A stretch of DNA of 44,109 nt from Oscillospiraceae bacterium (GCA_015068495.1 SVKL01000016.1:1-44109), one strand, 5' to 3'; counted from the stretch's first letter, positions 7,318-15,492 are shown. The notes: a model not told the origin generated them from the sequence alone. A program made the numbers and translations.

Positions 7318-8377
7318 AATACTCATTATCATTATGGGCATCTTTGCCGCGCTGGGCGCCATTGACCGGATTCTGGGCAACCGTCTGGGCTTGGGTCATC
7401 CCTTTGAAGAGGGCATTTTGGCAATGGGCACACTGGCGCTGGCGATGCTGGGCATTATTTCTCTTGCGCCGGTGCTGGCAAATGTGCTCAACCCCGTGGT
7501 GGTGCCGGTGTACCGGTTTTTGGGGGCAGACCCGGCGATGTTTGCAGGCACGATTCTCGCCTGCGATATGGGCGGCGGCGCGTTGGCGCAGCAGATGAGC
7601 AGCGACCCCGATGCGGCGCTTTTAGGGGGTGTGCTCTGCGGCAGTATGCTGGGGGCAACCATTGTGTTCACCATCCCCGTGGCAATGGGTATTCTCAAGG
7701 AAGCAGACAGACCCTATATGGCAAAGGGAATCTTAGCCGGCATTGTCACCGTCCCCGTAGGGCTGCTGGTGGGAGGCTTGGTAGCGGGCTTTCCCATAGG
7801 AATGGTGCTGCGGAATCTGATTCCCATTGTGGTGATTGGCGCGCTGATTGCCGTGGGGCTGATTTTCGCGGAAAAGGGAATGATCAAGGGCTTTGGCATC
7901 TTCGGTAAGGGGGTCATTGCGCTGATTACCGTGGGTCTCGGGGCGGCAATCGTGAAGGAGCTGACGGGCTTTACGGTGATTCCCGGTATGGCGCCGCTAA
8001 GCGACGGCTTTGCCACGGTAGGCGCTATCGCCATTGTGCTGGCCGGCGCGTTTCCCTTGGTGCACGTGCTGACAAAGCTGCTGCGCAAGCCCCTAATGAA
8101 GCTGGGAAAGAGCTTGGGCATTAACGATGTGGCAGCCGGCGGCTTGATTGCCACCTTAGCGAACTCCATCGCCACCTTTGAACGGGTGAAGGATATGGAC
8201 AGCCGGGGCAAGGTGGTGAACATTGCCTTTGCGGTAAGCGCGGCGTTTGTGTTCGGTGACCATATGGGCTTCACCGCAGGCTTTGCCCCTGCAATGCTGC
8301 CGGCGATGATTGCCGGTAAGCTTGCCGGCGGCGTTACAGCAGTAGCTGTCGCATTGCTGCTCACAAGAAAAAAGTAA
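7304..8377 (+). CDS. eutH: Ethanolamine transporter EutH
   Basis: EutH is an integral membrane protein that facilitates ethanolamine entry. The 357-residue product is hydrophobic almost throughout, with about ten membrane segments. Family blocks include GHPFEEGILAMGTLALAMLG near residue 30, FAGTILACDMGGGALAQQMS near residue 85, and the C-terminal FGDHMGFTAGFAPAMLPAM. Length fits the Firmicutes form, which is shorter than the enterobacterial one. The ATG at 7304 has GGAGG at 7291-7295 inside eutN. It is the last recognisable eut gene, followed by a long structured repeat. Confidence 0.95.
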   Translation: MSAHEILIIIMGIFAALGAIDRILGNRLGLGHPFEEGILAMGTLALAMLGIISLAPVLANVLNPVVVPVYRFLGADPAMFAGTILACDMGGGALAQQMSSDPDAALLGGVLCGSMLGATIVFTIPVAMGILKEADRPYMAKGILAGIVTVPVGLLVGGLVAGFPIGMVLRNLIPIVVIGALIAVGLIFAEKGMIKGFGIFGKGVIALITVGLGAAIVKELTGFTVIPGMAPLSDGFATVGAIAIVLAGAFPLVHVLTKLLRKPLMKLGKSLGINDVAAGGLIATLANSIATFERVKDMDSRGKVVNIAFAVSAAFVFGDHMGFTAGFAPAMLPAMIAGKLAGGVTAVAVALLLTRKK

Positions 8378-8386
8378 AAACAACCG

Positions 8387-8580
8387 TCATTGCGAGGAGG
8401 CGAAGCCGACGTGGCAATCTCCTGCTTAAAAAGAGGATTGCCTCCGGCGGGTAACTTTCTTGTTCCGGCAAGAAAGTCACCAAAGAACCGGCCAAAGGGG
8501 GTCACTCGAGCTCCCGCTCGAGACGCCGTGCCCCTTTGGGATCCCCCAGGCCCTTCTAATTTTGTGCGGCATAAGATTTC
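8387..8580. repeat. Long structured repeat, copy 2 (after eutH)
   Basis: It begins GTCATTGCGAGGAGGCGAAG and follows copy 1 closely. The same stems are present: ACTTTCTTG with CAAGAAAGT near 8454-8477, CCAAAGGGG (8492-8500) with CCCCTTTGG (8531-8539), and the inner CTCGAGC...GCTCGAG hairpin. The first hairpin differs from copy 1 (GAGGCGAAGCCGAC against GAGCCGCAGGCGAC) but still folds. It may end the eut transcript, since no other terminator is visible after eutH. Confidence 0.9.
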
Positions 8581-8604
8581 GGGTTATTATAAGGGCGGTC
8601 GTTG

Positions 8605-8633
8605 TTGACAAATCTCCCTTGGTTTGGTATGCT
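8605..8633 (+). promoter_or_regulatory. Sigma-A type promoter of the dCMP deaminase gene
   Basis: TTGACA at 8605-8610 and TATGCT at 8628-8633 are separated by 17 bases, a near-consensus vegetative promoter 30 bp before the start codon. Confidence 0.8.
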
Positions 8634-8662
8634 AACAAAAACCGAACAAGGGGGATTTTTCC

Positions 8663-9154
8663 GTGAAACGTACCGATTATATCAGCTGGGATGAGTATTT
8701 TATGGGTGTTGCTATGCTGGCAGCCCGCCGCAGCAAGGACCCCAGCACACAGGTAGGCGCCTGCATCGTATCTCAGGACAATATCATCATTTCCACCGGC
8801 TATAACGGTATGCCCAAGGGTTGCAGCGACGATGAATTCCCTTGGGATCGCGCCGGTGAGGACACCAAATACCCCTACGTGGTTCACGCGGAGCTGAACG
8901 CGATTCTCAACTCCAACGGACGGGATTTGCGGGGCAGCCGGATTTATGTGGCGCTGTTCCCCTGCAACGAATGCGCTAAGGCTATTATCCAAAGCGGTAT
9001 TAAGGAAGTGTACTATCTGTCCGACAAGTACGCCACCTCTCCCACCACCCTTGCCTCCAAGCGGATGCTGGATGCTGCCGGCGTACGGTATATTCAGCTG
9101 CGCACAGGGGTGAAGACCATTACGCTGGACTTCATTCCGGAAGAAGAGAAATAA
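8663..9154 (+). CDS. Deoxycytidylate (dCMP) deaminase family protein
   Basis: The zinc-dependent deaminase signature is clear: HAELNAIL near residue 75 supplies the zinc histidine and catalytic glutamate, and PCNECAK near residue 105 supplies the two zinc cysteines. The N-terminal half has [11 protein letters not shown] and [16 protein letters not shown], diagnostic of dCMP deaminases, which make dUMP for thymidylate synthesis. The 163-residue length fits. The start is a GTG at 8663, with AAGGGGGA at 8648-8655 as ribosome site; there is no suitable ATG. It is a single-gene unit with its own promoter and terminator, between two repeat blocks. Confidence 0.93.
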   Translation: MKRTDYISWDEYFMGVAMLAARRSKDPSTQVGACIVSQDNIIISTGYNGMPKGCSDDEFPWDRAGEDTKYPYVVHAELNAILNSNGRDLRGSRIYVALFPCNECAKAIIQSGIKEVYYLSDKYATSPTTLASKRMLDAAGVRYIQLRTGVKTITLDFIPEEEK

Positions 9155-9186
9155 AAAAGACGGAGCAAACGCTCCGTCTTTTATTT
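9155..9186 (+). terminator. Intrinsic terminator of the dCMP deaminase gene
   Basis: AAAAGACGGAGC pairs with GCTCCGTCTTTT across an AAAC loop, and the 3' arm runs into a T-rich tract immediately after the stop codon. Confidence 0.9.
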
Positions 9187-9204
9187 TGCCAAAAGCTGAA
9201 AAAG

Positions 9205-9345
9205 GATTGCCTCCGGCGGGTAACTTTCTTGTTCCGGCAAGAAAGTCACCAAAGAACCGGCTTAAGGGGGTCACTCGAGCTCCCGCTCGAGACGCCGTGC
9301 CCCTTAAGAATCCCCCAGGCCCTTCTTTTTCAGTACGGAAAAAGA
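9205..9345. repeat. Long structured repeat, copy 3, with compensatory stem changes
   Basis: This copy starts at GGATTGCCTCCGGCGGG and lacks the first hairpin seen in copies 1 and 2. The outer stem is CTTAAGGGG (9261-9269) with CCCCTTAAG (9300-9308). Relative to copies 1 and 2, two base pairs have changed on both sides (C-G to T-A and A-T to T-A), so pairing is retained. The hairpin ACTTTCTTG with CAAGAAAGT is unchanged. Confidence 0.9.
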
Positions 9346-9452
9346 AATTCTGTTTTTATTCCGCTGCTTTCGGGGTTTCCAAAGGGGGAAATGTAGGAAA
9401 TGTTGGTTTTCGGTTTTGTTTATACATTTCCCCTTTTGGTCGTGGGAAGAGT

Positions 9453-9517
9453 CCGGGAAACCTACGAAACGTTTCCCGGCGGCTCTTTGCATACTTTCTC
9501 GCCGGCGAGAAAGTATG
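9453..9517. repeat. Two-hairpin palindromic repeat, copy 2
   Basis: CCGGGAAAC (9453-9461) pairs with GTTTCCCGG (9471-9479), then CATACTTTCTC (9490-9500) pairs with GAGAAAGTATG (9507-9517). It matches the element at 34-95, with a changed but still paired first stem. The 9346-9452 stretch before it holds nothing I can identify. Confidence 0.85.
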
Positions 9518-9533
9518 ACATTCCCTCTTGCGG

Positions 9534-10904
9534 TTATGATTTGGTTAAAAGCTGCTCTAAATGCTGCAAATCCTCTTCCGTCAGGCCGGAATAGTTAATC
9601 ACCAGCTGGCGTTTGGCTGTTTCCGGCACAGCGCCGTGGTAGAATTCTCCCAGCGACTGCACCTGAATACCATTTTGCCTGCACCAATCCGTCAAGGCGG
9701 CATCGGAAATGTGGGTATCCACCTTAACAAGGAAGTGCAGACCGGCATTTTCCTCCCGCACGGTGAGCTTTTCTGCAAAGGGGCAGCCTTCCAAGGCACT
9801 CAGCACCCGGTTGCGGAGGGCTTTGTACCGCTTGCGCATCCGGTTGATGTGCTTTTCAAAATGCCCCCGGTCAATAAAGCGGGCCAGCGTGTACTGGTGG
9901 AAACTGGGCACGGTGCAGCTGTAAAAGCCCAGTTTTTTTCGAAATTCCCCCATCAGCGCCGGCGGCAAAACCATATAGCTGATACGAATGGAGGGAGCAA
10001 GGGTTTTGGAGAAGGTGTTCATATAAATCACCTGCTGACCCCCGTCCATACTTTGCAGGGTGGGCAGCGGGTGAGCGGAAAACCGGAATTCGCTGTCGTA
10101 ATCGTCCTCGATGATATAGCGGCCACCCTCTTTTGCCCAGCGCAGCAGCGCCTGCCGGCGGGGCAGGGGCGTGACAATTCCCGTGGGGAAGTGGTGGGAG
10201 GGGGAGATGTGGAGCACGTGGGCATCCAAATCGGGAAGAACGCCGTCGCTGTCCATAACGGCGCTGACGCATTTTGCGCCGGCGGCAGCGTAGATTTTGC
10301 GGATTTTTCCGTAGCCGGGCTCCTCCACCGCATAGGTTTTATCCCTGCCCAGAAGCTGAATCAGCAGGTTATACAGAAAGTCCGTTCCCGCGCCGATCAG
10401 GATGTTTTCCGGGTCTACCTGCATCCCGCGAAATTGCCGCAAATGGGTGGCAATGGCCTGCCGCAATTCCGGCAGACCCTGATTGTGCAGGGGCAAAAGC
10501 AGCTGCTCCCCCAAATCCAGCAGCACCTCCCGCTGAAGCTTGCTCCAAACCGAGAAAGGAAAGTGCACAGGCCCGTTGGCGGTCAGGTCAATGAGGGCTT
10601 CTTTTTTTGCTTTTGCCGGGACTTCTTGCGGAGGCGCTTGCGCAGAGACCTCTTGGGGTCGGGAAAGCGCCTCCACAAAGTAGCCCACCTTTTCCTCCGA
10701 GCGGATATAGCCCTCGGACAGTAGCTGCTGATAGGCGGTTTCCACGGTGATTTTGCTCACCTTCAAATTGGCGCATAAGGCCCGTTTCGAGGGGAGCTTT
10801 TGGTTGGCCGCCAGCACACCCGAGAGAATATCGGCGCGAATACACCGGTAAAGATCCTCATAAAGGGGGATGCCGGGGGCTTTTTTCAGCTGATAGGTAA
10901 GCAT
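9534..10904 (-). CDS. MocR/PdxR-type regulator (GntR HTH fused to aminotransferase domain)
   Basis: The product is 456 residues. Its first ~70 residues are a GntR-family winged helix (YEDLYRCIRADILSGVLAANQ, SKRALCANLKVSKITVETAY). The rest is a fold-type I aminotransferase domain with the PLP lysine in NTFSKTLAPSIRISY. This MocR architecture uses a bound PLP or PLP-amino acid adduct as effector and usually controls a nearby transport or vitamin-B6 gene. Here it starts three bases after the thiamine pyrophosphokinase stop, on the same strand, so the two are cotranscribed. No pdxST or transporter gene is adjacent. The regulated target is not evident from the sequence. Confidence 0.88.
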   Translation of the reverse strand: MLTYQLKKAPGIPLYEDLYRCIRADILSGVLAANQKLPSKRALCANLKVSKITVETAYQQLLSEGYIRSEEKVGYFVEALSRPQEVSAQAPPQEVPAKAKKEALIDLTANGPVHFPFSVWSKLQREVLLDLGEQLLLPLHNQGLPELRQAIATHLRQFRGMQVDPENILIGAGTDFLYNLLIQLLGRDKTYAVEEPGYGKIRKIYAAAGAKCVSAVMDSDGVLPDLDAHVLHISPSHHFPTGIVTPLPRRQALLRWAKEGGRYIIEDDYDSEFRFSAHPLPTLQSMDGGQQVIYMNTFSKTLAPSIRISYMVLPPALMGEFRKKLGFYSCTVPSFHQYTLARFIDRGHFEKHINRMRKRYKALRNRVLSALEGCPFAEKLTVREENAGLHFLVKVDTHISDAALTDWCRQNGIQVQSLGEFYHGAVPETAKRQLVINYSGLTEEDLQHLEQLLTKS

Positions 10905-10907
10905 ACA

Positions 10908-11540
10908 CTACCCCCTGACAGGAAGCCCGTTTTTCCGGTCAAACAGCACCAAAAGGCTTCCCTCTGTCACAGAAATGACGGCCTCCTGCCCGATAAAATG
11001 ATTGCTCACGCCCAAGGGAAAGCCTGCTGTGAGAGTGCCGCCGACAAGGGGATACTGCAGACCCTCCAAGGTGACGCCCCGGGCAGCACAACCCATACAG
11101 AACACAGACACAATGCCCTCGGCGGTGGCGGGGAAACGAAGCGTGCCGTTTTTTACCACCGTGACGACGGTGTCTTTTCCGATGAGGTAGCCGTAAGCGC
11201 CGTGGTCGCACAGGTACTGCAGCGTCTGAAAATTGGCAACGGTGTGGTCTAAACGAGGGCCGTCCAAGCTGCCATAGAGGAGAAACTCCTTATATCCTTT
11301 TTCCAAACCCTTTCGCACCGCCAGCATAGCGTCGGTATCGTCCTTTTCCACAGGGAAAACGGCGCTTCCTTGGGGCACATAGCCCAAAGAATCAAAATCC
11401 CCCAAAATGCCGTGGGGCGTGAGGCCTAAGCCTTCCACGTGGACAAGGCCGCCGTCTGCCGCCAAAATGTAATCGTCTTTTTGTATTTCCTCTGCAAGAC
11501 CGTCAAAGTCGGCGGCGCAGAAAATCAAACATTTACCCAT
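10908..11540 (-). CDS. Thiamine pyrophosphokinase
   Basis: This enzyme makes thiamine pyrophosphate from thiamine and ATP. The 210-residue product has the family blocks YILAADGGLVH near residue 30, GILGDFDSLG near residue 50, FPVEKDDTDAMLAVRKGLEKG, and the GSLDGPRLDHTVANFQTL block, all typical of the catalytic domain. The start is the ATG at 11540, preceded on the minus strand by GGGAGAG; more upstream in-frame codons overlap the promoter. It is the first gene of a two-gene unit with the MocR regulator and is divergent from prfA. Confidence 0.93.
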   Translation of the reverse strand: MGKCLIFCAADFDGLAEEIQKDDYILAADGGLVHVEGLGLTPHGILGDFDSLGYVPQGSAVFPVEKDDTDAMLAVRKGLEKGYKEFLLYGSLDGPRLDHTVANFQTLQYLCDHGAYGYLIGKDTVVTVVKNGTLRFPATAEGIVSVFCMGCAARGVTLEGLQYPLVGGTLTAGFPLGVSNHFIGQEAVISVTEGSLLVLFDRKNGLPVRG

Positions 11541-11568
11541 AAAATCTCTCCCGGGAGTCATTTTTGCT

Positions 11569-11597
11569 ATTATAGCATAATAATTGACAATTGACAA
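11569..11597 (-). promoter_or_regulatory. Promoter of thiamine pyrophosphokinase-mocR
   Basis: On the minus strand TTGTCA (11592-11597) and TATAAT (11569-11574) are 17 bases apart. It lies back to back with the prfA promoter. Confidence 0.8.
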
Positions 11598-11621
11598 TTG
11601 ACAGTGGACAATTGATTGACG
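11583..11621. repeat. Short tandem TTGACAA repeats between divergent promoters
   Basis: TTGACAA recurs with seven-base period at 11584, 11591 and 11598, with a degenerate GGACAATTG and a final TTGACG after it. The run spans the overlapping -35 regions of the two divergent promoters. Slippage or a string of alternative -35 boxes would both explain it. Confidence 0.7.
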
Positions 11622-11644
11622 AAGGGCAAAAAATAGGGTATATT
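11616..11644 (+). promoter_or_regulatory. Promoter of prfA
   Basis: TTGACG at 11616-11621 and TATATT at 11639-11644 are separated by 17 bases, 28 bp before the prfA start. Confidence 0.8.
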
Positions 11645-11671
11645 ATTCCTAGTAATGTCAAGGAGAATGCT

Positions 11672-12730
11672 ATGCTGGATAAATTGCAGGCGGTAGAAAA
11701 CCGCTATGAAGAAATCTGCGCTCGCTCCGAGCAGCCGGATTTTTATAATGACCCCAAAAAGGCGGCAGCCATTTTGCGTGAGCGCAACGACCTAGAGCCC
11801 ATTATCGAGGCATACCGGGCCTATCGGCAGGCAGAGACCGATATGCAGGACGCCCAAGAGCTGATGAGCGACCCGGAAATGAAGGAGCTGTGCCAGCAGA
11901 CATACCAAGAGGCAAAGGAAGAAAAAGAGCGGCTTTACAGCCAGCTGCAAATCCTGCTGCTGCCCAAGGACCCCAACGATGACAAGAGTGTCATTATGGA
12001 AATCCGCGGCGGCGTGGGTGGCGAGGAAAGCGCTCTGTTTGCCCACAGCTTGTTTCGGATGTACTCTATGTACGCCCAGAAAATGGGCTGGTCAATTGAG
12101 CTGATGAACTACAGCGAAACGGAGCTGGGCGGCGTAAAAGAGGCGGACTTCGTGATCAACGGACGGGGGGCATACTCAAGGCTTAAGTACGAGTCCGGCG
12201 TGCACCGTGTCCAGCGTGTGCCGGAGACCGAGTCCGGCGGCCGGGTGCATACCTCCACGGCCACGGTGGCGGTGCTGCCGGAAATGGAAGAGGTGGATGT
12301 GCAAATTAACCCTGCCGACATTGAAATGCAGGTGTACAGAGCCTCCGGCGCAGGCGGTCAGCACGTGAACAAGACCTCGTCGGCGGTGCGGCTGATTCAC
12401 AAGCCCTCCGGCATTGTGGTGGCCTGCCAAGAGGAGCGATCCCAGCTGCAAAACCGGGAAAAATGTATGCGGATGCTGGCAAGTAAGCTATACGAAATCG
12501 AGCAGGAAAAGCTGGATGCGGAAGTGACGGGAATGCGGCGCAGTCAAGTGGGCACCGGTATGCGCAACGAGCGAATCCGCACCTACAATTTCCCCCAAGG
12601 CCGTGTCACCGACCACCGAATTGGCCTGACGCTGTATAAAATCGACCAGATTATGGACGGCGGGATTGACGAAATTATCGACGCCCTTGCCACAGCCGAC
12701 CAAGCAGAGAAGCTGAAAAACGCACAATAA
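11672..12730 (+). CDS. prfA: Peptide chain release factor 1
   Basis: RF1 reads UAA and UAG stop codons and releases the finished peptide. The 352-residue product has the catalytic GGQ at residues 228-230 within ASGAGGQHVNKTSSAVR. The codon-recognition domain has the RF1-type segment around HRVQRVPETESGGRVHTSTA. The C terminus RVTDHRIGLTLYKID is typical. The start is the ATG at 11672, after AAGGAG at 11659-11664; an earlier in-frame ATG overlaps the promoter. No prmC (which methylates the GGQ glutamine) is adjacent. A 219-bp repeat-rich gap follows before tsaE. Confidence 0.97.
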   Translation: MLDKLQAVENRYEEICARSEQPDFYNDPKKAAAILRERNDLEPIIEAYRAYRQAETDMQDAQELMSDPEMKELCQQTYQEAKEEKERLYSQLQILLLPKDPNDDKSVIMEIRGGVGGEESALFAHSLFRMYSMYAQKMGWSIELMNYSETELGGVKEADFVINGRGAYSRLKYESGVHRVQRVPETESGGRVHTSTATVAVLPEMEEVDVQINPADIEMQVYRASGAGGQHVNKTSSAVRLIHKPSGIVVACQEERSQLQNREKCMRMLASKLYEIEQEKLDAEVTGMRRSQVGTGMRNERIRTYNFPQGRVTDHRIGLTLYKIDQIMDGGIDEIIDALATADQAEKLKNAQ

Positions 12731-12763
12731 GCCTTCCCCTATGGGCACGCACCCACGTTTCCG

Positions 12764-12938
12764 ATGTAGGGACCGGCGTCCTCGACGGTCCTTTTTTGGA
12801 CGGTCCGGAGGCCCGTCCCTACAAGCACGCACCGAGATTTTCAATGTAGGGGCGGTCAGTGACCGCCCGTACCGCGGCGGGACATTCAGAACACCGCGTC
12901 ATTGCCAGCGTACACGCTGGCTCACAATGACAACGAAT
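12764..12938. repeat. Composite palindromic repeat between prfA and tsaE
   Basis: Three modules follow each other. The first is a full GTAGGGACCGG...CCGTCCCTAC palindrome (12764-12822), in which the inner hairpin GGACCG...CGGTCC is followed by six T residues, resembling a terminator on the plus strand. Next is a GCACGCACCGA linker with a GGGCGGTC (12850-12857) / GACCGCCC (12861-12868) hairpin. Last is a GTCATTGCCAGCG...CGCTGGCTCACAATGAC element (12898-12931). The same order of the first two modules is seen at 22183 and 37148. Confidence 0.88.
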
Positions 12939-12949
12939 GGAGAAATACT

Positions 12950-13384
12950 ATGGAATTTATCACCAATTCGCCGGCGGAGACCGAGCTTGTGGGAGCAAAG
13001 CTGGCAAAGCAACTGAATCCCGGGGCAGTAATTGCCTACCGGGGGGACTTGGGGGCAGGGAAAACCGCCTTTACCCGGGGTCTTGCCCGGGGCTTGGGGA
13101 TTGCGGATGCGGTGACCAGCCCCACCTACACCATCGTCAACGAATATCTCTCCGGCCGGATGCCCCTGTTCCACTTTGATATGTACCGATTGCGTTCTGC
13201 CGATGAGCTGTTTGACATCGGCTGGGAGGACTATCTGGAGCGGGGCGGCGTGTGCGCCGTGGAATGGAGCGAAAATGTGGCTGACGCGCTGGAAAACCCC
13301 ATCACCGTCACCATCGAAAAAACGGGAGAGCAGTCCCGGAAAATCACCGTCACAGGAGGCAAAAGCGATGATTTTAGCCTTTGA
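12950..13384 (+). CDS. tsaE: tRNA threonylcarbamoyladenosine biosynthesis ATPase TsaE
   Basis: TsaE is the P-loop ATPase of the TsaBDE complex that makes t6A37 in ANN-decoding tRNAs. The 144-residue product carries the Walker A motif GDLGAGKTAFTRGLARGLG near residue 32, the VTSPTYTIVNEY switch region, and the HFDMYRL...DIGWEDYLE segment with the Trp/Glu pair of the family. The ATG at 12950 follows GGAG at 12939-12942. It overlaps tsaB by 17 bases, so the two are coupled. tsaD and rimI are not adjacent. Confidence 0.95.
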   Translation: MEFITNSPAETELVGAKLAKQLNPGAVIAYRGDLGAGKTAFTRGLARGLGIADAVTSPTYTIVNEYLSGRMPLFHFDMYRLRSADELFDIGWEDYLERGGVCAVEWSENVADALENPITVTIEKTGEQSRKITVTGGKSDDFSL

Positions 13385-14066
13385 AACCTCTGCAAAAGCC
13401 GCATCTGTTGCCCTTTTGGAGCAGGACAGGCTTTTGGGAGAAGCCTATCAGAATACCGGCCTGACCCACTCGCAAACCCTGCTGAAAATGGCGGAGGATT
13501 TGCTGAAAAACTGCGGCAAAACGGTAGCCGATGTGACCGCGGTGGCGGTGGCAAACGGGCCGGGCAGCTTTACCGGCGTGCGGATTGGCGTGGCGGCAGC
13601 CAAGGGCTTTGCCTGGGGCAGAAACCTCCCCTGCTACGGTGTGTCCACGCTGGAGGCGATGGCACAGGGGCTGGGGGTGTATGATGGCTTTGTTGTGCCT
13701 ACAATGGATGCCCGCCGGGACCAAACCTACACCGCAATTTTCCGGGCAGAGGGCGGCAGGCTCACAAGCGTCTTGGCCGATTGCGCCATTTCCTTTGCTG
13801 AACTGGGCGAAAAACTAAAAATTTGCGAAAAACCGATTTTTTTAGTTGGAGATGGGGCGCTTTTGTGCTATAATAAATTATCGGTAGAGGTGGAGAACTT
13901 GATTTTGCCGTCAGAGCACCGTATGCACCAGCGTGCATCGGGGGTTGCCCTCCTTGCCCAAAGGCAGATTGCCGCAGGCGCAGAGGGAGACGGCGCAGGC
14001 CTGCGCCCCAACTATTTAAGACTATCTCAGGCAGAGCGAGAGCGGCTTGCCCGGGAGAATAGATAA
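13368..14066 (+). CDS. tsaB: tRNA threonylcarbamoyladenosine biosynthesis protein TsaB
   Basis: TsaB is the non-catalytic ASKHA-fold partner of TsaD. The 232-residue product opens with [20 protein letters not shown] and contains [16 protein letters not shown] and the [20 protein letters not shown] block, diagnostic for TsaB. The ATG at 13368 follows AGGAGG at 13354-13359, inside the tsaE frame; the longer in-frame extension upstream is the wrong frame of tsaE. It is followed 14 bp later by upp with its own AAAGGAG. Confidence 0.96.
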   Translation: MILAFETSAKAASVALLEQDRLLGEAYQNTGLTHSQTLLKMAEDLLKNCGKTVADVTAVAVANGPGSFTGVRIGVAAAKGFAWGRNLPCYGVSTLEAMAQGLGVYDGFVVPTMDARRDQTYTAIFRAEGGRLTSVLADCAISFAELGEKLKICEKPIFLVGDGALLCYNKLSVEVENLILPSEHRMHQRASGVALLAQRQIAAGAEGDGAGLRPNYLRLSQAERERLARENR

Positions 14067-14080
14067 AGGAGATTATAAAA

Positions 14081-14710
14081 ATGGGTGTTGTACACGAATT
14101 AAACCATCCCCTGATTCAGCACAAGCTGGCAATTTTGCGGAGCAAGAAGACAGGCGTTAAGGAATTCCGTGAGCTGGTCAGCGAAATCGCAGGCCTGATG
14201 TGCTATGAGGCGACCCGGAATCTGCCCGTGGAGGAAGTTATGGTGCAGACTCCCGTGGCAAAGGCCAAGTGCTACAAGCTGGCAGGTAAAAAGCTGGCAA
14301 TTATCCCCATTCTCCGGGCAGGTCTGGGTATGGTGGATTCTATGCTGGATTTGATTCCCTCTGCAAAGGTGGGCCACATCGGCTTGTACCGTGACCCGGA
14401 GACCCATCAGCCTGTGGAATACTACTGCAAGCTGCCGGAGGATATTGGAGCTCGGCGGGTATTTGTGGTTGACCCTATGCTGGCAACCGGTGGCAGCGCC
14501 ATTGCCGCCATTGCATTTTTGAAGAAGCACGGCTGTAAGAACATCACTATGATGAACATCATCGGCTGCCCCGAGGGTGTGAAGGCAGTGCAGGAAGCCC
14601 ACCCCGACGTGGATATCTATGTGGCTGCCATTGACGAAAAGCTCAATGAGCACGCCTACATCGTTCCCGGCTTAGGCGATGCCGGCGACCGTATCTTCGG
14701 CACGAAGTAA
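14081..14710 (+). CDS. upp: Uracil phosphoribosyltransferase
   Basis: Upp salvages uracil to UMP using PRPP. The 209-residue product has normal family length. It shows the [14 protein letters not shown] block, the PRPP-binding loop [21 protein letters not shown], and the C-terminal [13 protein letters not shown], all typical of Upp. The ATG at 14081 follows AAAGGAG. It is the last gene of the prfA-tsaE-tsaB-upp run and ends at a strong hairpin shared with the convergent restriction-modification cassette. Confidence 0.97.
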   Translation: MGVVHELNHPLIQHKLAILRSKKTGVKEFRELVSEIAGLMCYEATRNLPVEEVMVQTPVAKAKCYKLAGKKLAIIPILRAGLGMVDSMLDLIPSAKVGHIGLYRDPETHQPVEYYCKLPEDIGARRVFVVDPMLATGGSAIAAIAFLKKHGCKNITMMNIIGCPEGVKAVQEAHPDVDIYVAAIDEKLNEHAYIVPGLGDAGDRIFGTK

Positions 14711-14716
14711 AATAAG

Positions 14717-14752
14717 AGCAGGTGTGAAATTTTCACACCTGCTTTTTATTTT
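14717..14752. terminator. Bidirectional terminator between upp and the restriction cassette
   Basis: AGCAGGTGTG (14717-14726) pairs with CACACCTGCT (14734-14743), followed by TTTTTATTTTTT on the plus strand. On the minus strand the T tract is weaker (CTTATTTTAC), but it lies right after the methylase stop. Confidence 0.88.
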
Positions 14753-15492
14753 TTGAAAACAAACAGATATTCGTGGGCAATCAGCAGAAAGTTATATTTT
14801 ACACTGTTGGTTTTCCAGTATCCTGTTGCTTTGCAGTTATGCTGCTCTTTAATGATGAGTTCTTTTAATTTGAAACCAGCGGATTCAAAAATCCGCATAA
14901 CTTCAAAAGACATAGGGATCATATGCCCTTTTTGACGGGTGTCGCCCATAAGAATAGCACAGAATTTTTCTTTTTTCAGGACCCGGTAACTTTCTGCAGC
15001 AACTTTTTTCATTTCTTCGAGAAAGTCTTTGACCTTAAGCAATGACAAATCTTCGGGGATGTTTTCGCTATACTGGATAATATCAGCATAAGGCGGATGG
15101 GTACAAATCAAATCAATGCTGTTATCCGGTATAAAGTCCAAATTTCTGGCATCACCTTTGTGAATATATACTTTCCCGTTTGCTCCTTCATGTTCAAAGG
15201 CTGTTTTCTCTTTGCAACGGGCAAGTGCGATATCATTTACATCAACGCCGATAATGTTTCGATTAAGCAGTTTTGCCTCCACAAGAGTGGTGCCGCCGCC
15301 TGCAAATTGGTCCAATATCAAATCGTTTTCTTGGGAGTAACGGAGTAATATGTTCCGGGGAATATAGGGCGACCAATTTCCGCGCCATTTTGCATCGTGG
15401 GTTGCCCAGTCTCCTCGCTTGGGAAAGGACCAATGGGTAGTCATTTCCAACTCAAAATTTTCCGGCTCCCATTGGGTTATCTTCTTAGGCAT
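14746..15492 (-). CDS. Second DNA methyltransferase of the restriction cassette
   Basis: This is an amino-methyltransferase: motif I DQFAGGGTTLVEAKLL near residue 60 binds S-adenosylmethionine, and the catalytic motif IV appears as LICTHPPYADII near residue 135. Motif I precedes motif IV with no long recognition domain between them, unlike the DpnA type, where the catalytic motif comes first. The N terminus has THWSFPKRGDWATHDAKWRGN, which may help in target binding. I place the start at the ATG 15492 (248 residues); TTG 15507 and GTG 15504 are alternatives. It overlaps the endonuclease gene by eight bases. The target base and site are not known from sequence. Confidence 0.85.
   Translation of the reverse strand: MPKKITQWEPENFELEMTTHWSFPKRGDWATHDAKWRGNWSPYIPRNILLRYSQENDLILDQFAGGGTTLVEAKLLNRNIIGVDVNDIALARCKEKTAFEHEGANGKVYIHKGDARNLDFIPDNSIDLICTHPPYADIIQYSENIPEDLSLLKVKDFLEEMKKVAAESYRVLKKEKFCAILMGDTRQKGHMIPMSFEVMRIFESAGFKLKELIIKEQHNCKATGYWKTNSVKYNFLLIAHEYLFVFKK

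Noticed and set aside
6822..9518. Open reading frames through the long repeats, on both strands, sharing near-identical peptides
   Set aside because: They are copies of the same repeat DNA read in frame. They have no ribosome sites, end arbitrarily and follow palindromes. The shared peptide comes from DNA-level conservation.
9561..10724. Long plus-strand reading frame opposite the MocR gene
   Set aside because: Antisense shadow of a clear gene, with histidine/glycine-rich composition and no ribosome site. The same applies to long antisense frames at 19602-20792, 22306-23553, 32359-33960 and 39105-40283.
13176..13367. Extended start of tsaB inside tsaE
   Set aside because: This stretch is tsaE in another frame. 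The TsaB family starts at the MILAFETS methionine after AGGAGG.
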